64,000 nucleotides of DNA from Streptomyces sp. 1-11 (GCF_007176755.1 NZ_BJTV01000007.1:248001-312000); one strand, 5' to 3'; positions 25,574 through 34,466 are shown, counted from the stretch's first letter. Translations and numbers: made by a program. The notes: generated from the letters alone by a model not told the origin.

Positions 25574-26575
25574 ATGCGGTCCAACGTCTGCTACCACGCC
25601 GTCGACTCGCACACCGAGGGCATGCCGACCCGTGTCATCACCGGCGGGGTGGGCGTCCTGCCCGGTTCGACGATGTTCGAGCGGCGGCAGCGGTTCGTCG
25701 CAGAACGCGACCACCTGCGCACCCTGCTGATGTGCGAGCCGCGAGGGCACGCCTCGATGTCCGGCGCCATCCTGCAGCCCCCGACCCGGCCGGACGCCGA
25801 CTTCGGCGTGCTCTTCGTCGAGGTCTCGGGCTGCCTGCCGATGTGCGGGCACGGGACCATCGGCGTCGCGACGGTCCTCGTCGAGACCGGGATGGTCGAG
25901 GTCGTCGAGCCGGAGACCCGGGTACGGCTGGACACACCGGCCGGACTGGTCACGGCGCGGGTCCGGGTCCGCGACGGCCGTGCCGAGTCGGTGACCCTGG
26001 AGAACGTCGCGTCGTACTGCCACGCACTCGACCAGGTCGTCGACGTCCCGGGCTACGGGGAGGTGCGCTACGACATCGCCTACGGCGGCAACTTCTACGC
26101 CTTCGTGCGGACCGAGGACCTCGGCATCCCCTTCGACCGGGCGGAGAAGCAGCGGCTGCTCGCCGCCGGACTGGCCATCATGGACGCGATCAACAAGCAG
26201 AACCCGGTGGCCCACCCGGAGAACCCGGAGATCGACGTCTGCCACCACGTCTATCTGGAGGCTCCCGGATCCACCGCGGAGCACTCCCGGCACGCCATGG
26301 CCATCCACCCCGGATGGTTCGACCGGTCGCCCTGCGGCACCGGCACCAGCGCCCGCATGGCGCAACTGCACGCCCGCGGACAGCTCTCCGTCGGCCAGGA
26401 GTTCCTCAACGAGTCGTTCATCGGCTCCCGCTTCACCGGGCGCATCAGAGAGGAGACGACGGTCGGGGGCCGTCCAGCCGTCCTGCCGTCCGTCACCGGC
26501 CGCGCCTGGATCACCGGCACCGCCCAGTACCTGCTCGACCCGTCGGACCCCTACCCGGCCGGCTTCACCCTGTGA
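25574..26575 (+). CDS. 4-hydroxyproline epimerase (proline racemase family)
   Basis: The 333-residue product starts at ATG 25574, two bases after the previous stop. It has both catalytic cysteines, in PMCGHGTIG near residue 91 and SPCGTGTSARMA near residue 253. Both being Cys fits proline racemase and hydroxyproline epimerase rather than the Thr-type dehydratase. Neighbours indicate trans-4-hydroxy-L-proline to cis-4-hydroxy-D-proline epimerisation, the first step of the pathway (LhpA). Last intact gene of the operon. Confidence 0.92.
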   Translation: MRSNVCYHAVDSHTEGMPTRVITGGVGVLPGSTMFERRQRFVAERDHLRTLLMCEPRGHASMSGAILQPPTRPDADFGVLFVEVSGCLPMCGHGTIGVATVLVETGMVEVVEPETRVRLDTPAGLVTARVRVRDGRAESVTLENVASYCHALDQVVDVPGYGEVRYDIAYGGNFYAFVRTEDLGIPFDRAEKQRLLAAGLAIMDAINKQNPVAHPENPEIDVCHHVYLEAPGSTAEHSRHAMAIHPGWFDRSPCGTGTSARMAQLHARGQLSVGQEFLNESFIGSRFTGRIREETTVGGRPAVLPSVTGRAWITGTAQYLLDPSDPYPAGFTL

Positions 26576-26800
26576 GTGGCCGGACCACTTCGTCCAATTC
26601 CTGCTCAACGGCCTGCTCGTGGGCTCGTTCTACGCCCTGGTCGCCTCGGCTACTCGATGGTCTACGGGGTTGTCAAACTGCTCAACTTGGCCGCGACCGG
26701 CACCTTCGGCATGGTCTTGAAGCGGGTCGCCTACCGTCCGCTGCGCAGTGCGCCCAGGCTCCGTCCTCATCACCGCCGTCGGCGCGAGCTTCGCACCCCG
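26574..26800 (+). pseudogene. Remnant of a LivH-type branched-chain amino acid ABC permease
   Basis: Pieces of the permease can be read in three frames: HFVQFLLNGLLVGSFYALVA, then GYSMVYGVVKLLNLA one frame on, then MVLKRVAYRPLRSAPRL, then SVLITAVGASF in another frame. The order matches LivH, but the region between the second and third pieces (two or three membrane segments) is missing, and everything after the last piece is gone. It directly follows the epimerase gene, so the operon once continued into a transporter. Confidence 0.82.
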
Positions 26801-26843
26801 TCGGGTGGTCAGATCGCCCGGCTGCTGCCGGGCGATCTCGGTG

Positions 26844-26915
26844 GAGTCCGGAGCGGGAGTCCCCGGCACCCCCGCTCCGGACTCGGCCCGGGGCGGGGGG
26901 AGCCGCCCCGGGCCG
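26844..26915. terminator. Two strong consecutive hairpins
   Basis: GAGTCCGGAGCGGG (26844-26857) pairs with 26871-26884, a perfect 14 bp. CGGCCCGGGGCGG (26884-26896) pairs with 26903-26915, a perfect 13 bp. They separate the hydroxyproline operon from the convergent collagenase gene and can end both. Confidence 0.88.
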
Positions 26916-26953
26916 ATGGTGGAGCTGTCCCTCTGACGAAGCAGAAGCGCCAG

Positions 26954-29569
26954 TCAGTAGCTGGTGCTGACGGTGACGCCGCTGAAACTGCTCACCGCGT
27001 ACAGGCTGATGTACTGGGCGCCGGCCGGCGGGTTGGTGATGGTCAAGGTGTGGCTGTTGCCGGCACCCGTGGCGCGCTGCGTGTAGTTGGTGGTGCTGGG
27101 CCAGCCGCTGTAGCTGTAGTAGAGGTCCGCGTCACCCGTGCCGCCGGAGGTGGTGATCTTCAGCTGGGTGGTTCCGGACGGGACGTACAGGTAGAGGTAG
27201 GCGTAGGCGCCGGTGGTGGCGGACTGGTTGCTGCGCCGGCAGTTCTGGCCCAGTTCCCGGGTGTCGGTACCGGTGCACTCGGTGCCGGTGCCACCGCTGC
27301 TGCTGACGGTCACGGTCCTGCCGGCGGTGGAGGTGGCGCCCTTGTCGTCGGTCACGGTGAGCTTCACCGTGTAGGTGCCGGCGTCCGCATAGGTCTTGCT
27401 GGGGTTGGTGGCGGTGGAGGTGGTTCCGTCACCGAAGTCCCAGGACCGGGAGGCGATGGTGCCGTCGGAGTCGGTGGACTGGTCGGTGAAAGTGACCTTC
27501 AGGCCCTGCGCGGCGGAGGTGAAGGCGGCGGTGGGTGCCTGGTTGCCGGGCGGGTTGGTGCCGCCGCCGCAGTCGCCGGCCGCGCAGCCGGCCAGCCAGG
27601 TGTACCAGTCGCTGTTGTAGCGCGTGCCGATGGTGCTGGTCAGGTAGCTGCGGGCGGCGTTCCAGTTGCCCGAGCGGTAGTAGCCGAGCACGGTGTTCAT
27701 GTCGGAGGGGTGCTTTTCGAGCATGTACCGGGCGGCGAGGTAGCCCCAGCGGTAGATGCGCGTGGTGTCGTTGCTGTAGGTCGTGTCGAAGAGGGTGCTC
27801 AGGGCGTAGGTGCGGCGTCCTGCCTCGGTCATGGCCTCGTTGTAGGGGACACCGCGGTAGGAGTAGGAGACGTACTCCGCGAATCCCTCGATCCACCAGA
27901 CGGTCGGGGTGGTGACGCCGGCGTTGAAGTCGCCGTACATGTCGAACCGGCCGTCGAGGTAGTGGGTGTACTCGTGGTTGAGGTTCCAGATCTGGAAGTC
28001 CGGGCGCAGCCACTCGGCCTCGTAGGCGATGAAGCGCGGCTGGTTGCCGGCGGCTGCCGGGTCACCCTCGAGGTACATGCCGCCGTTGTTGGTGTCGATG
28101 CCGTACATGGCACCGGCGTAGGTCTGGTAGTCGGTGCTGGAGTCGAAGACCACGACCTCGATCGTGCTGTTGTTGTCGTTCGCGACGGGGCCGCTGTCGT
28201 GAACGACGTTGTGGAAGTACGCGTCCTGGCTGCGCAGGCTGGAGCAGCTCGATGCCAGCTCGCTCGAGGTCATCTGCTGGGCCTTGATGGTGATGCTGGA
28301 GCTGCACGGGTAGGTCACCGTCAGCACCGAGCTGGCCAGCTGCGACTGCAGGTTGCACGTGCCGTAGTAGGAGCAGTTGGCCTTGTCGTAGTAGTCGGTC
28401 ATCTCGGCCACGCCGACCCACAGCGGAGCGGAGGTGCCCTTGATCGAGCTTGAGTTCAGCAGGCCGGCGGCCAGCGGACGAACCTTCGACTGCAGCGGGG
28501 ACTCCTGCAGGAACCGGCCGAGTTCGCGTCCCGCGTTGGACGTGAGGTAGGACTGGTCGGTACCGAGCAGCGACAGGTGGCCGGCGGCGAAGCTGTACAG
28601 GGAGTCGATCAGACTCGGGTCCGACTGGACGGCCGTCACGAAGGCGGGCACCTGGTGGCCGCGGAACGTCACGGTGTAGACGTTGTTGACCGCGTTGAGC
28701 ATCCACCAGGACGCGTTCCACGAGGAGTTGTAGTCCGCCAGCAGCCGCTTGAGGACGTAGATGTAGCGGGCGTTCTCCTCGGCGCTGTCGATGAGGGTGA
28801 CGGCCTCGGCGAGGGTCTCACCGTTGGCGTCGGTGACGTCGCGAGAGTGCGAGCTGGCGAAGAAGGCGTCCAGACCGGACCGTATGGCGGTCTGCAGGCC
28901 GCTGCCGTAGGCGCCCACCGTGCCGGCGTTGTAGTAGTGCACGTAGTAGCCGGCGCGCAGGTAGAGGACCAGCTGGGGCATGCCGGTGCCGGCGTTGCCG
29001 GGGTACGACGCCGAGCCGTCGCGCACGGCGTAGGCGACCGTGGCCATCTGGGCTTCGCGGAAGGCGTTGTAGGCGTCGCTTCCAGTCACGTTGAACAGCG
29101 TGTTGACGCAGTCGGTCGTGGACGCCTTGATCTGCTGTACCAGCGCGCTGCCGGTGCGGCTGGTGAAGTCGGAGACATTGCACGCGGCGGCCGCGGCGGC
29201 GCTCTTCTTCCCGGCCTCACCTCTGGCGGCTGTCTCCATGGATTTCGAGGGCCGGGCCGGCGGTTTCGCGGCCCTGCCGTAGGGCTCCTTGAGCGCGTCC
29301 TTGCTCGCGGCCAGCGGCGGAAGCTCGGAGGCCTTCAGGCGCCCCTTCCCGACGTGTTCAGCGTCAGCAGCGGCGGTCTGTGACTCGGGCGCGGGACCGG
29401 AGCGCTTACCGCCCCCCGTCACCGCCTGCGTAGCGGCGGACTGGGGTGCTTCGGTACGTGCGCCGGCAGGTTGTGCCAGCAGGCCAGTACCCATGGCGAG
29501 GGTCAGGGCCAGCGGTATCGCCGCGCCCAAACTCCGTCTGACCAGTGATTTTCTCACTACGCCTCCCAT
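26954..29569 (-). CDS. Secreted M9-family collagenase with PKD and PPC domains
   Basis: The 871-residue product starts at ATG 29569; the frame extends upstream to 29743 but homology and a signal peptide (basic VRKSLVRRS, then a hydrophobic stretch ending QPAGA) start here. A collagenase N-module precedes the zinc site HEYTH near residue 531, with the third ligand in GFAEYVSY about 30 residues on. A PKD domain (APTAAF to VTVSS, about 675-755) and a C-terminal PPC collagen-binding domain (about 765-871) follow. It cuts native collagen outside the cell, releasing Hyp-rich peptides for the neighbouring pathway. Confidence 0.93.
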   Translation of the reverse strand: MGGVVRKSLVRRSLGAAIPLALTLAMGTGLLAQPAGARTEAPQSAATQAVTGGGKRSGPAPESQTAAADAEHVGKGRLKASELPPLAASKDALKEPYGRAAKPPARPSKSMETAARGEAGKKSAAAAAACNVSDFTSRTGSALVQQIKASTTDCVNTLFNVTGSDAYNAFREAQMATVAYAVRDGSASYPGNAGTGMPQLVLYLRAGYYVHYYNAGTVGAYGSGLQTAIRSGLDAFFASSHSRDVTDANGETLAEAVTLIDSAEENARYIYVLKRLLADYNSSWNASWWMLNAVNNVYTVTFRGHQVPAFVTAVQSDPSLIDSLYSFAAGHLSLLGTDQSYLTSNAGRELGRFLQESPLQSKVRPLAAGLLNSSSIKGTSAPLWVGVAEMTDYYDKANCSYYGTCNLQSQLASSVLTVTYPCSSSITIKAQQMTSSELASSCSSLRSQDAYFHNVVHDSGPVANDNNSTIEVVVFDSSTDYQTYAGAMYGIDTNNGGMYLEGDPAAAGNQPRFIAYEAEWLRPDFQIWNLNHEYTHYLDGRFDMYGDFNAGVTTPTVWWIEGFAEYVSYSYRGVPYNEAMTEAGRRTYALSTLFDTTYSNDTTRIYRWGYLAARYMLEKHPSDMNTVLGYYRSGNWNAARSYLTSTIGTRYNSDWYTWLAGCAAGDCGGGTNPPGNQAPTAAFTSAAQGLKVTFTDQSTDSDGTIASRSWDFGDGTTSTATNPSKTYADAGTYTVKLTVTDDKGATSTAGRTVTVSSSGGTGTECTGTDTRELGQNCRRSNQSATTGAYAYLYLYVPSGTTQLKITTSGGTGDADLYYSYSGWPSTTNYTQRATGAGNSHTLTITNPPAGAQYISLYAVSSFSGVTVSTSY

Positions 29570-29660
29570 GAGGGGACAGGCCACGCAGGGCGTGGCCGAT
29601 GGGGTGGAGGAGGGTCGTGGAGGGGAGGGCCGCGCCGTCGGTACGACGGGAGCACGGCCG

Positions 29661-29757
29661 CCAATGACACGATTGGCATGGCTACGACCTGTGACATGTA
29701 CCATTGCACAGGTGACATGTGCTGGGGAAGACATCGGAGCCAATTTGAGGTTGCCAA
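29661..29757. promoter_or_regulatory. Collagenase upstream region with repeated GTGACATGT words and CCAAT palindromes
   Basis: GTGACATGT occurs at 29691 and 29712 as a direct repeat. Between them is CCATTGCACAGG, whose CATTGCACAGG matches the hydroxyproline operon operator region. CCAATGACACGATTGG (29661-29676) is a palindrome with a 6-base spacer, and CCAATTGG lies near 29755. These are 90-190 bp before the collagenase start and may bind the local GntR and another regulator. Confidence 0.45.
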
Positions 29758-29915
29758 TTGGTGTGCGTGGACCGCGACTTGCCCAACGTCGAACGAGGCT
29801 GGACGAGCCTCAGCGAAAGGCCCAGTAGGTCCTGGAACCTTTCACGGCGCGCAATCTAAGCGCATGTTGGCGGCGGTCTGCAGAGCGCCCGCAAGTTCAC
29901 GATAGAAACGGGAGC

Positions 29916-30881
29916 TCACCGGATCCGCCTTACGGTTTCACCGAGCCGGGATGCGGCCCACTTCTGCAGGTGCGGAGCTCGCGCCAACAGGTTTCGGTAG
30001 ACACGAACAGCGTGGTGATGCACAGCTTCAGCCACAGGTCCTTCCACGGCTTCTTCGCGCCAGATCAGCAGATGCCGCTGCCACAGGGGATCCCCGGCGA
30101 GTGGTTTGACCAGAACGCCGGCGACGGGACACACGGTGGGCTGAACAGCGGTCACCCCAAGGCCTTTGGCGATCATTGACTGCAGCTGATCAAGTACATG
30201 GAACTCGTGTGTGTCAGCGGGTCTGAAGCCCGCAGCCCGACAGGCGTCGTAGAAGGCATCCGGCCAACCGACGCCGTCGTCCGAGGCGACGAACCAGGTG
30301 TCCTTCGACAGCTCTTCCAGCGGTACCTCGACACGATGCGCGAGCGGGTGGCCGGCCGGCAAGGCAACGAAGATGGGAACGGTGTTGATGGCACGGCACG
30401 TCAGAGCCGAGGAGTGCGGCAGCGGCATCCCGGGGTAGGCCACGCCTAAGGCGGCGTCTAGTTCGCCGGCCTCCAGCAGTTTGAGGAGGTCACCGGTGGC
30501 GTACACACTGCAGACGGACACCTTCAAGTCCGGACAGACGTCCCGGAGGGTGTCCAACAGTGCCGGAACCACCGGCGTGTTGGTGACACCGAGCCGCAGG
30601 GCCCCGGTCATCAGGGTTGAATCACTCATGTGGCGTCTCCCCAGAGCATCGGCGCGGACCAGGACGTCGCGGGCCTGACTGACGACTCCCGCACCGTAGG
30701 CCGTCAGTTCCACGCCGGTGCCGCTGCGTGTGAAAAGTCTTTCCCCGAGCAGTCGCTCGATGCGATGCAGTTGTGAGCTCACCGCCGGCTGGGTGAGCCC
30801 GAGCGCGGCCGCTGCGCGCCCAACGCTCCCGGAGTCCGCGATTGCGCACAGCATGCGCAGGTGGCGCAGCTCCAGATCCAT
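29916..30881 (-). CDS. LysR-family transcriptional regulator
   Basis: The 321-residue product starts at ATG 30881 (MDLELRHLRMLCAIADSGSV). The winged helix-turn-helix is GRAAAALGLTQPAVSSQLHRIERLLG at about 21-46, and a LysR substrate-binding domain follows from about residue 95. It is 347 bp upstream of the collagenase gene on the same strand and divergent from the ATPase-like gene. LysR proteins usually control a nearby or divergent gene; whether this one senses a collagen breakdown product is only a guess. Confidence 0.9.
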   Translation of the reverse strand: MDLELRHLRMLCAIADSGSVGRAAAALGLTQPAVSSQLHRIERLLGERLFTRSGTGVELTAYGAGVVSQARDVLVRADALGRRHMSDSTLMTGALRLGVTNTPVVPALLDTLRDVCPDLKVSVCSVYATGDLLKLLEAGELDAALGVAYPGMPLPHSSALTCRAINTVPIFVALPAGHPLAHRVEVPLEELSKDTWFVASDDGVGWPDAFYDACRAAGFRPADTHEFHVLDQLQSMIAKGLGVTAVQPTVCPVAGVLVKPLAGDPLWQRHLLIWREEAVEGPVAEAVHHHAVRVYRNLLARAPHLQKWAASRLGETVRRIR

Positions 30882-31197
30882 CAGTACACCTCGCTGTGTG
30901 GCGGAAACGGCAAGCGCATTATGCGTGTACGCCGATTCATGTGGGAATCGTTCGCGCTCATTTCATGGAGTCTTATGCCTGGCCTGATGTTTCTGTTATG
31001 GCTGGAGCTATTGATCTGGCGGGCTGGTCGTGGCAGCCTCCACTTCGCGGCGCTGCCTTGTCGAGGTGGCGCACGTCCGCGCCACTCGCGTCTTTCGTAC
31101 CACCTAGTGATCTCGTCCGTTACCGTCATCCTTTGTACTCAATGGCTGCATGAGTCGAAAGGAGCCGGAGTGGCTGCGATCTCCCAGGAGAAACATC
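30882..31197. other. Gene-free divergent promoter region of lower GC
   Basis: This 316-bp stretch between the LysR and ATPase-like genes is noticeably less GC-rich (for example CGCATTATGCGTG near 30915). It probably holds both promoters. I see no convincing gene. Confidence 0.5.
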
Positions 31198-31710
31198 ATG
31201 CCCCACACCAGAATTCATTTCGACCTTGAAGCGGCCGCAGCCGCGGTGCGCGATGCCCGCCATCGCATATCCGCGGCAGTGAAGGCGTGGGGCGCGCTGG
31301 ACGACGAGGCCTCCTTTCGCCTGGAAGTCGTGGTAGCGGAGCTGCTCACCATCAGCCTTCTGCACGCGAACAGCCCCATAGCCATAGACGTGGCCCTTGA
31401 TCAAGGTTTCCTTGTCGTCAGTGTTCTCGACGGTAGTTCGGCGGCGCCTCGAACCTGTGAGGCTGGCGCCGGCGACGAGCGTGGCCGTGGTCGCGCCCTC
31501 ATCGAGGCACTCAGTCTTTTTCACGGAATCGAGTTCACTGCCTCCGGGAAGCGTTGCTGGGCGGTCCTTCCCTCGGCGGTAGGCCCGTCACCGGTCAGTG
31601 ACGCAATAGCCGACAGCGCTCACACCGAAATCGATCTGCCGAGTTCCGTACGCTGGTCGTTAACCCCTCTCGGCAAGAAGATGTCGTCCAGCCTGCCTCC
31701 CCCCATGTGA
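31198..31710 (+). CDS. Anti-sigma-factor-like ATP-binding protein (HATPase domain)
   Basis: The 170-residue product starts at ATG 31198 behind CCAGGAG; an upstream in-frame start at 31150 has a weaker site. It resembles the small RsbW/SpoIIAB-like GHKL proteins abundant in Streptomyces: an N-terminal EVVVAELLTISLLHA helix in the N-box place, a central GFLVVSVLDGSSAAPR and a glycine-rich GDERGRGRALIEALS corresponding to the G2 region. The N-box Asn is not obvious (LLTISLLHAN), so ATP binding may be altered. A C-terminal tail of about 40 residues has no match. Confidence 0.65.
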   Translation: MPHTRIHFDLEAAAAAVRDARHRISAAVKAWGALDDEASFRLEVVVAELLTISLLHANSPIAIDVALDQGFLVVSVLDGSSAAPRTCEAGAGDERGRGRALIEALSLFHGIEFTASGKRCWAVLPSAVGPSPVSDAIADSAHTEIDLPSSVRWSLTPLGKKMSSSLPPPM

Positions 31711-31841
31711 AGCAGTGCTACGTACACGGTGTAACGCCCCAGCGATACCGCCCCATTCGGGTAACCGAAGAGAGGAAGTCAGCCAACCGGGCCATCTGCC
31801 CACGTCACTGAAAGCGAACCACGACACCCAAGGACTTCTCG

Positions 31842-33287
31842 ATGGCAGATCAGGGTGAGGCACGCGGTACTTGCAGCAGGAGAAGGGAGGGACCGGCAGC
31901 AATGGCCGACCAGTTCCATGGCGGATGGGCGAAGACGAATCTGAACCTGTCGGTCCTGCCGGGAGCAGCGTACGCAGCCAAGCGGCGCTCGGCGGTGTCG
32001 GAACGATTCCCCGGCGAACGAATCATTGTCCCCTCGGGCGGGCTCAAGGTGAGGAGCAACGACTTCGACTACGCCTTCCGGCCGCACTCCGCATTCGTGC
32101 ACCTTACTGCCGAACAGGGGACGCAGGCTGTCCCCGACAGTGTCCTGGTTTTCGAGCCGACCGGCAGCGGGCACTCGGTCACCCTGTTCACCCGGCAACG
32201 GTCGCCGCGCGGTATCGGGCCGAACAGCACGGAGTTCTACAGCGACCGCCGGCACGGCGAGTTCTGGATCGGCCGACGCCGGACGCTCTCTGAGACCGCG
32301 GACACGCTCGGAATCGAGGTCGCCACCCGAGACGAACTGGAACAGGCCATCAGCAGGAGCATCCCCACTCGTGTGCTGCGCGGTGAGGACACCTATGTCG
32401 ACGCTCTGGTGCCACCGACCCCGCAGGCCGACGCAGAGCTCGTCACCTTCCTCTCGGAGCTGCGACTCGTCAAAGACGAGTGGGAGATCGGCCGGCTACG
32501 GGAAGCGGTTGACTGCACGGTCACCGGCTTCACCGATGTCTTGAGTGAGTTGGGTGACGCCACGCGCCATGCACGGGGAGAGCGCTGGATCGAGGGCACC
32601 TTCAACCGCCGTGCCCGACTCGGGGGTTACGGGCTGGGCTTCGACACCATCGCGGCGGCCGGCTCACACTCCTGCATCCTGCACTGGATGCAGAACGACG
32701 GCCCGGTGCGGGACGGGGATCTGCTTCTGCTGGACGCCGGCGCCGAAGCTGACTCCTTCTACACAGGGGACGTCACCAGGACACTGCCGGTGAGCGGACA
32801 TTTCACCGAAGCCCAGCGCCGCGTCTACGACCTGGTGTTCGCGGCCCAGTCGGCAGGTATCGCTGCGCTACGGCCCGGCGCCCCGTTCGGTGCCTTCCAC
32901 GACGCCGCGATGCGTGTGATTGCCGAAGAGCTCGATGCGTGGGGGCTGCGCCCGTACGGCACGACCGCTTCGACACCTGGGCCTGACCTGTACCGCCGCT
33001 ACACCTTGTGCGGATCGGGCCACATGCTTGGACTGGACTGCCACGATTGTGCCGGTGCTCGAGACGAGGCGTACTCGGCTGGTGTGCTCCGACGCGGTCA
33101 TGTCCTCACTGTCGAGCCGGGACTGTACTTCCAGCCCGACGACCTGACAGTGCCCGCGGAGCTGCGCGGCATCGGCGTGCGAATCGAAGACGACCTCGTC
33201 ATCACGTCCAGCGGAGCGGAATGCTTGTCGTCCGGCCTGCCACGCAGCGCCGATGAGGTGGAGGCCTGGATGGCGTCCGTGCGCTGA
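31842..33287 (+). CDS. M24B metallopeptidase, Xaa-Pro aminopeptidase (aminopeptidase P) family
   Basis: The 481-residue product starts at ATG 31842 behind AAGGA; ATG 31902 behind GGGAGGG is nearly as good. The AMP N-domain (RRSAVSERFPGERIIVPSGG) is followed by the pita-bread domain. Five metal ligands can be picked out: Asp in LLLLDAGAE, Asp in YTGDVTRTLPV, His in GSGHMLGLDCHD, Glu in TVEPGLYF and Glu in GVRIEDDLVI. It removes residues before proline, so it suits Xaa-Pro/Hyp peptides from collagen. No signal peptide: a cytoplasmic enzyme. Confidence 0.9.
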   Translation: MADQGEARGTCSRRREGPAAMADQFHGGWAKTNLNLSVLPGAAYAAKRRSAVSERFPGERIIVPSGGLKVRSNDFDYAFRPHSAFVHLTAEQGTQAVPDSVLVFEPTGSGHSVTLFTRQRSPRGIGPNSTEFYSDRRHGEFWIGRRRTLSETADTLGIEVATRDELEQAISRSIPTRVLRGEDTYVDALVPPTPQADAELVTFLSELRLVKDEWEIGRLREAVDCTVTGFTDVLSELGDATRHARGERWIEGTFNRRARLGGYGLGFDTIAAAGSHSCILHWMQNDGPVRDGDLLLLDAGAEADSFYTGDVTRTLPVSGHFTEAQRRVYDLVFAAQSAGIAALRPGAPFGAFHDAAMRVIAEELDAWGLRPYGTTASTPGPDLYRRYTLCGSGHMLGLDCHDCAGARDEAYSAGVLRRGHVLTVEPGLYFQPDDLTVPAELRGIGVRIEDDLVITSSGAECLSSGLPRSADEVEAWMASVR

Positions 33288-33353
33288 TGCGACCCCGCCT
33301 ACCCGGGCGCGACCGCCGCGGGTGAGGACTTCTGTCCCGGTTCCCGAAGCAAC

Positions 33354-33367
33354 GTGACATTGTATAG
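33354..33367 (+). promoter_or_regulatory. Candidate GntR autoregulatory operator
   Basis: GTGACATTGTATAG lies 38 bp before the GntR start. It combines the words GTGACATTG and TGTATAG, both also present before the hydroxyproline operon (21707-21742). The centre resembles the TTGTATACAA-type sites of FadR-subfamily GntR proteins. Confidence 0.45.
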
Positions 33368-33404
33368 TCGGAGGTCATCGCACTGGATCAGCGGAGGAGC
33401 GGAG

Positions 33405-34115
33405 ATGCCTCACCTCGAATCACGGGCTATCCCCCTTCAGACCCATCTGCGCGACCAGGTGGCCAACGCTCTCCGGGCCGCTCTCATAGCGGGCGAGCTG
33501 CGTCCTGGGGTCATCTACTCCGCCCCCACCCTGGCGACGGAACTCGGTGTTTCCGCTACACCGGTACGCGAGGCCATGCTGGACCTGGCCAGGGAAGGCT
33601 TGGTCGAAGCGGTGCGCAACAAGGGCTTCCGCGTCACAGAGATGACCGAGCAGGACCTCGACGAGTTCACCGACATCCGAACACTGATCGAGGTTCCCAC
33701 GGTGGGCCGCGTCGCCGAAACGGCCACCATCGAGCAGTTGGAGACGCTGCGCCCACTGGCAGAACAGATCGTCGTGGCGGCCCGGGAGCACGACGTCATC
33801 AAGTACCTCGAAGCCGATCATCGGTTCCATCTCGAACTACTGGCGCTGGCTGGCAATCATCACCTCGTAGAGGTGGTGGCTGACCTGCGTAAACGATCCC
33901 GTCTGTTCGGGCTGGCCAGCCTCAACGAGGCAGACCGCCTCATCGCTTCGGCTCAGGAGCACGTCGAACTCGTTGACCTGATGGTGGCCGGCCAGGTCAA
34001 GGAGGCCGAGGACTGCATGCGCCGGCATCTCGCCCATGTGCGCACCCTCTGGGCGGACGGCCGGGCAGAGGTCGAAGGGCGTGAACCTGCCCTCCGGTCT
34101 CGTAGCCGTTCCTGA
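33405..34115 (+). CDS. GntR-family (FadR subfamily) transcriptional regulator
   Basis: The 236-residue product starts at ATG 33405 behind GGAGGAGCGGAG; the frame extends back to 33354 but would swallow the candidate operator. The winged helix has ELRPGVIYSAPTLATELGVS and TPVREAMLDLAREGLVE. The C-terminal FCD ligand domain has the DHRFHLELLALAGNHHL metal-binding segment. Regulators of this type control hydroxyproline and related amino acid operons, with a pathway intermediate as inducer. It is the likely regulator of the 21.7-26.6 kb operon. Confidence 0.92.
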   Translation: MPHLESRAIPLQTHLRDQVANALRAALIAGELRPGVIYSAPTLATELGVSATPVREAMLDLAREGLVEAVRNKGFRVTEMTEQDLDEFTDIRTLIEVPTVGRVAETATIEQLETLRPLAEQIVVAAREHDVIKYLEADHRFHLELLALAGNHHLVEVVADLRKRSRLFGLASLNEADRLIASAQEHVELVDLMVAGQVKEAEDCMRRHLAHVRTLWADGRAEVEGREPALRSRSRS

Positions 34116-34202
34116 CGTCGGCTCGTCGAGGTGACGCCGGCTGGTCCAGGGATGGCTGTTGCCTGGCGGTGTCCGGGCCACCGCCCGCTCCGCCCCATGC
34201 CC

Positions 34203-34218
34203 GGTAACAGCTGTTACC
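34203..34218 (+). promoter_or_regulatory. Perfect 16-bp palindrome, probable toxin-antitoxin operator
   Basis: GGTAACAGCTGTTACC ends eight bases before the antitoxin start codon. Type II antitoxins usually bind such palindromes to autoregulate. Confidence 0.7.
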
Positions 34219-34226
34219 ATGCAGGT

Positions 34227-34466
34227 ATGGCGAAGACACAGCTGGGCGCGCGTGTGGACGAGGACGTGGCGGAACTCGCGAAGAAGCGCGCCGCCGACCT
34301 GGGGCTGAGTATCGGCGACTACCTCGGCCGGCTGGTGCAGGACGACACCAGTGGCCTGCGCGCACGCGCGGTGGATGCGGCCGCCCGCTTCCTGGCCGAA
34401 CACCAAGCGGTCTTCGACGAGGCCGAGCAAGCACAGCAGACGCCTCGGGGAGCGCGCGCAGCCTGA
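34227..34466 (+). CDS. Antitoxin of a Fic-like toxin-antitoxin pair
   Basis: The 79-residue product starts at ATG 34227 (MAKTQLGARVDEDVAELAKK). The N-terminus looks like a ribbon-helix-helix DNA-binding region (LGARVDEDVAELAKKRAADLGLS), and the C-terminal part is helical, suited to wrapping a toxin. Its stop overlaps the next start by one base. Palindromic operator directly upstream. Confidence 0.75.
   Translation: MAKTQLGARVDEDVAELAKKRAADLGLSIGDYLGRLVQDDTSGLRARAVDAAARFLAEHQAVFDEAEQAQQTPRGARAA

Noticed and set aside
26576..28453. Glycine/valine-rich plus-strand frame of 625 codons
   Set aside because: Shadow of the collagenase gene; only its first bases overlap the LivH remnant, and the frame does not follow the permease fragments.
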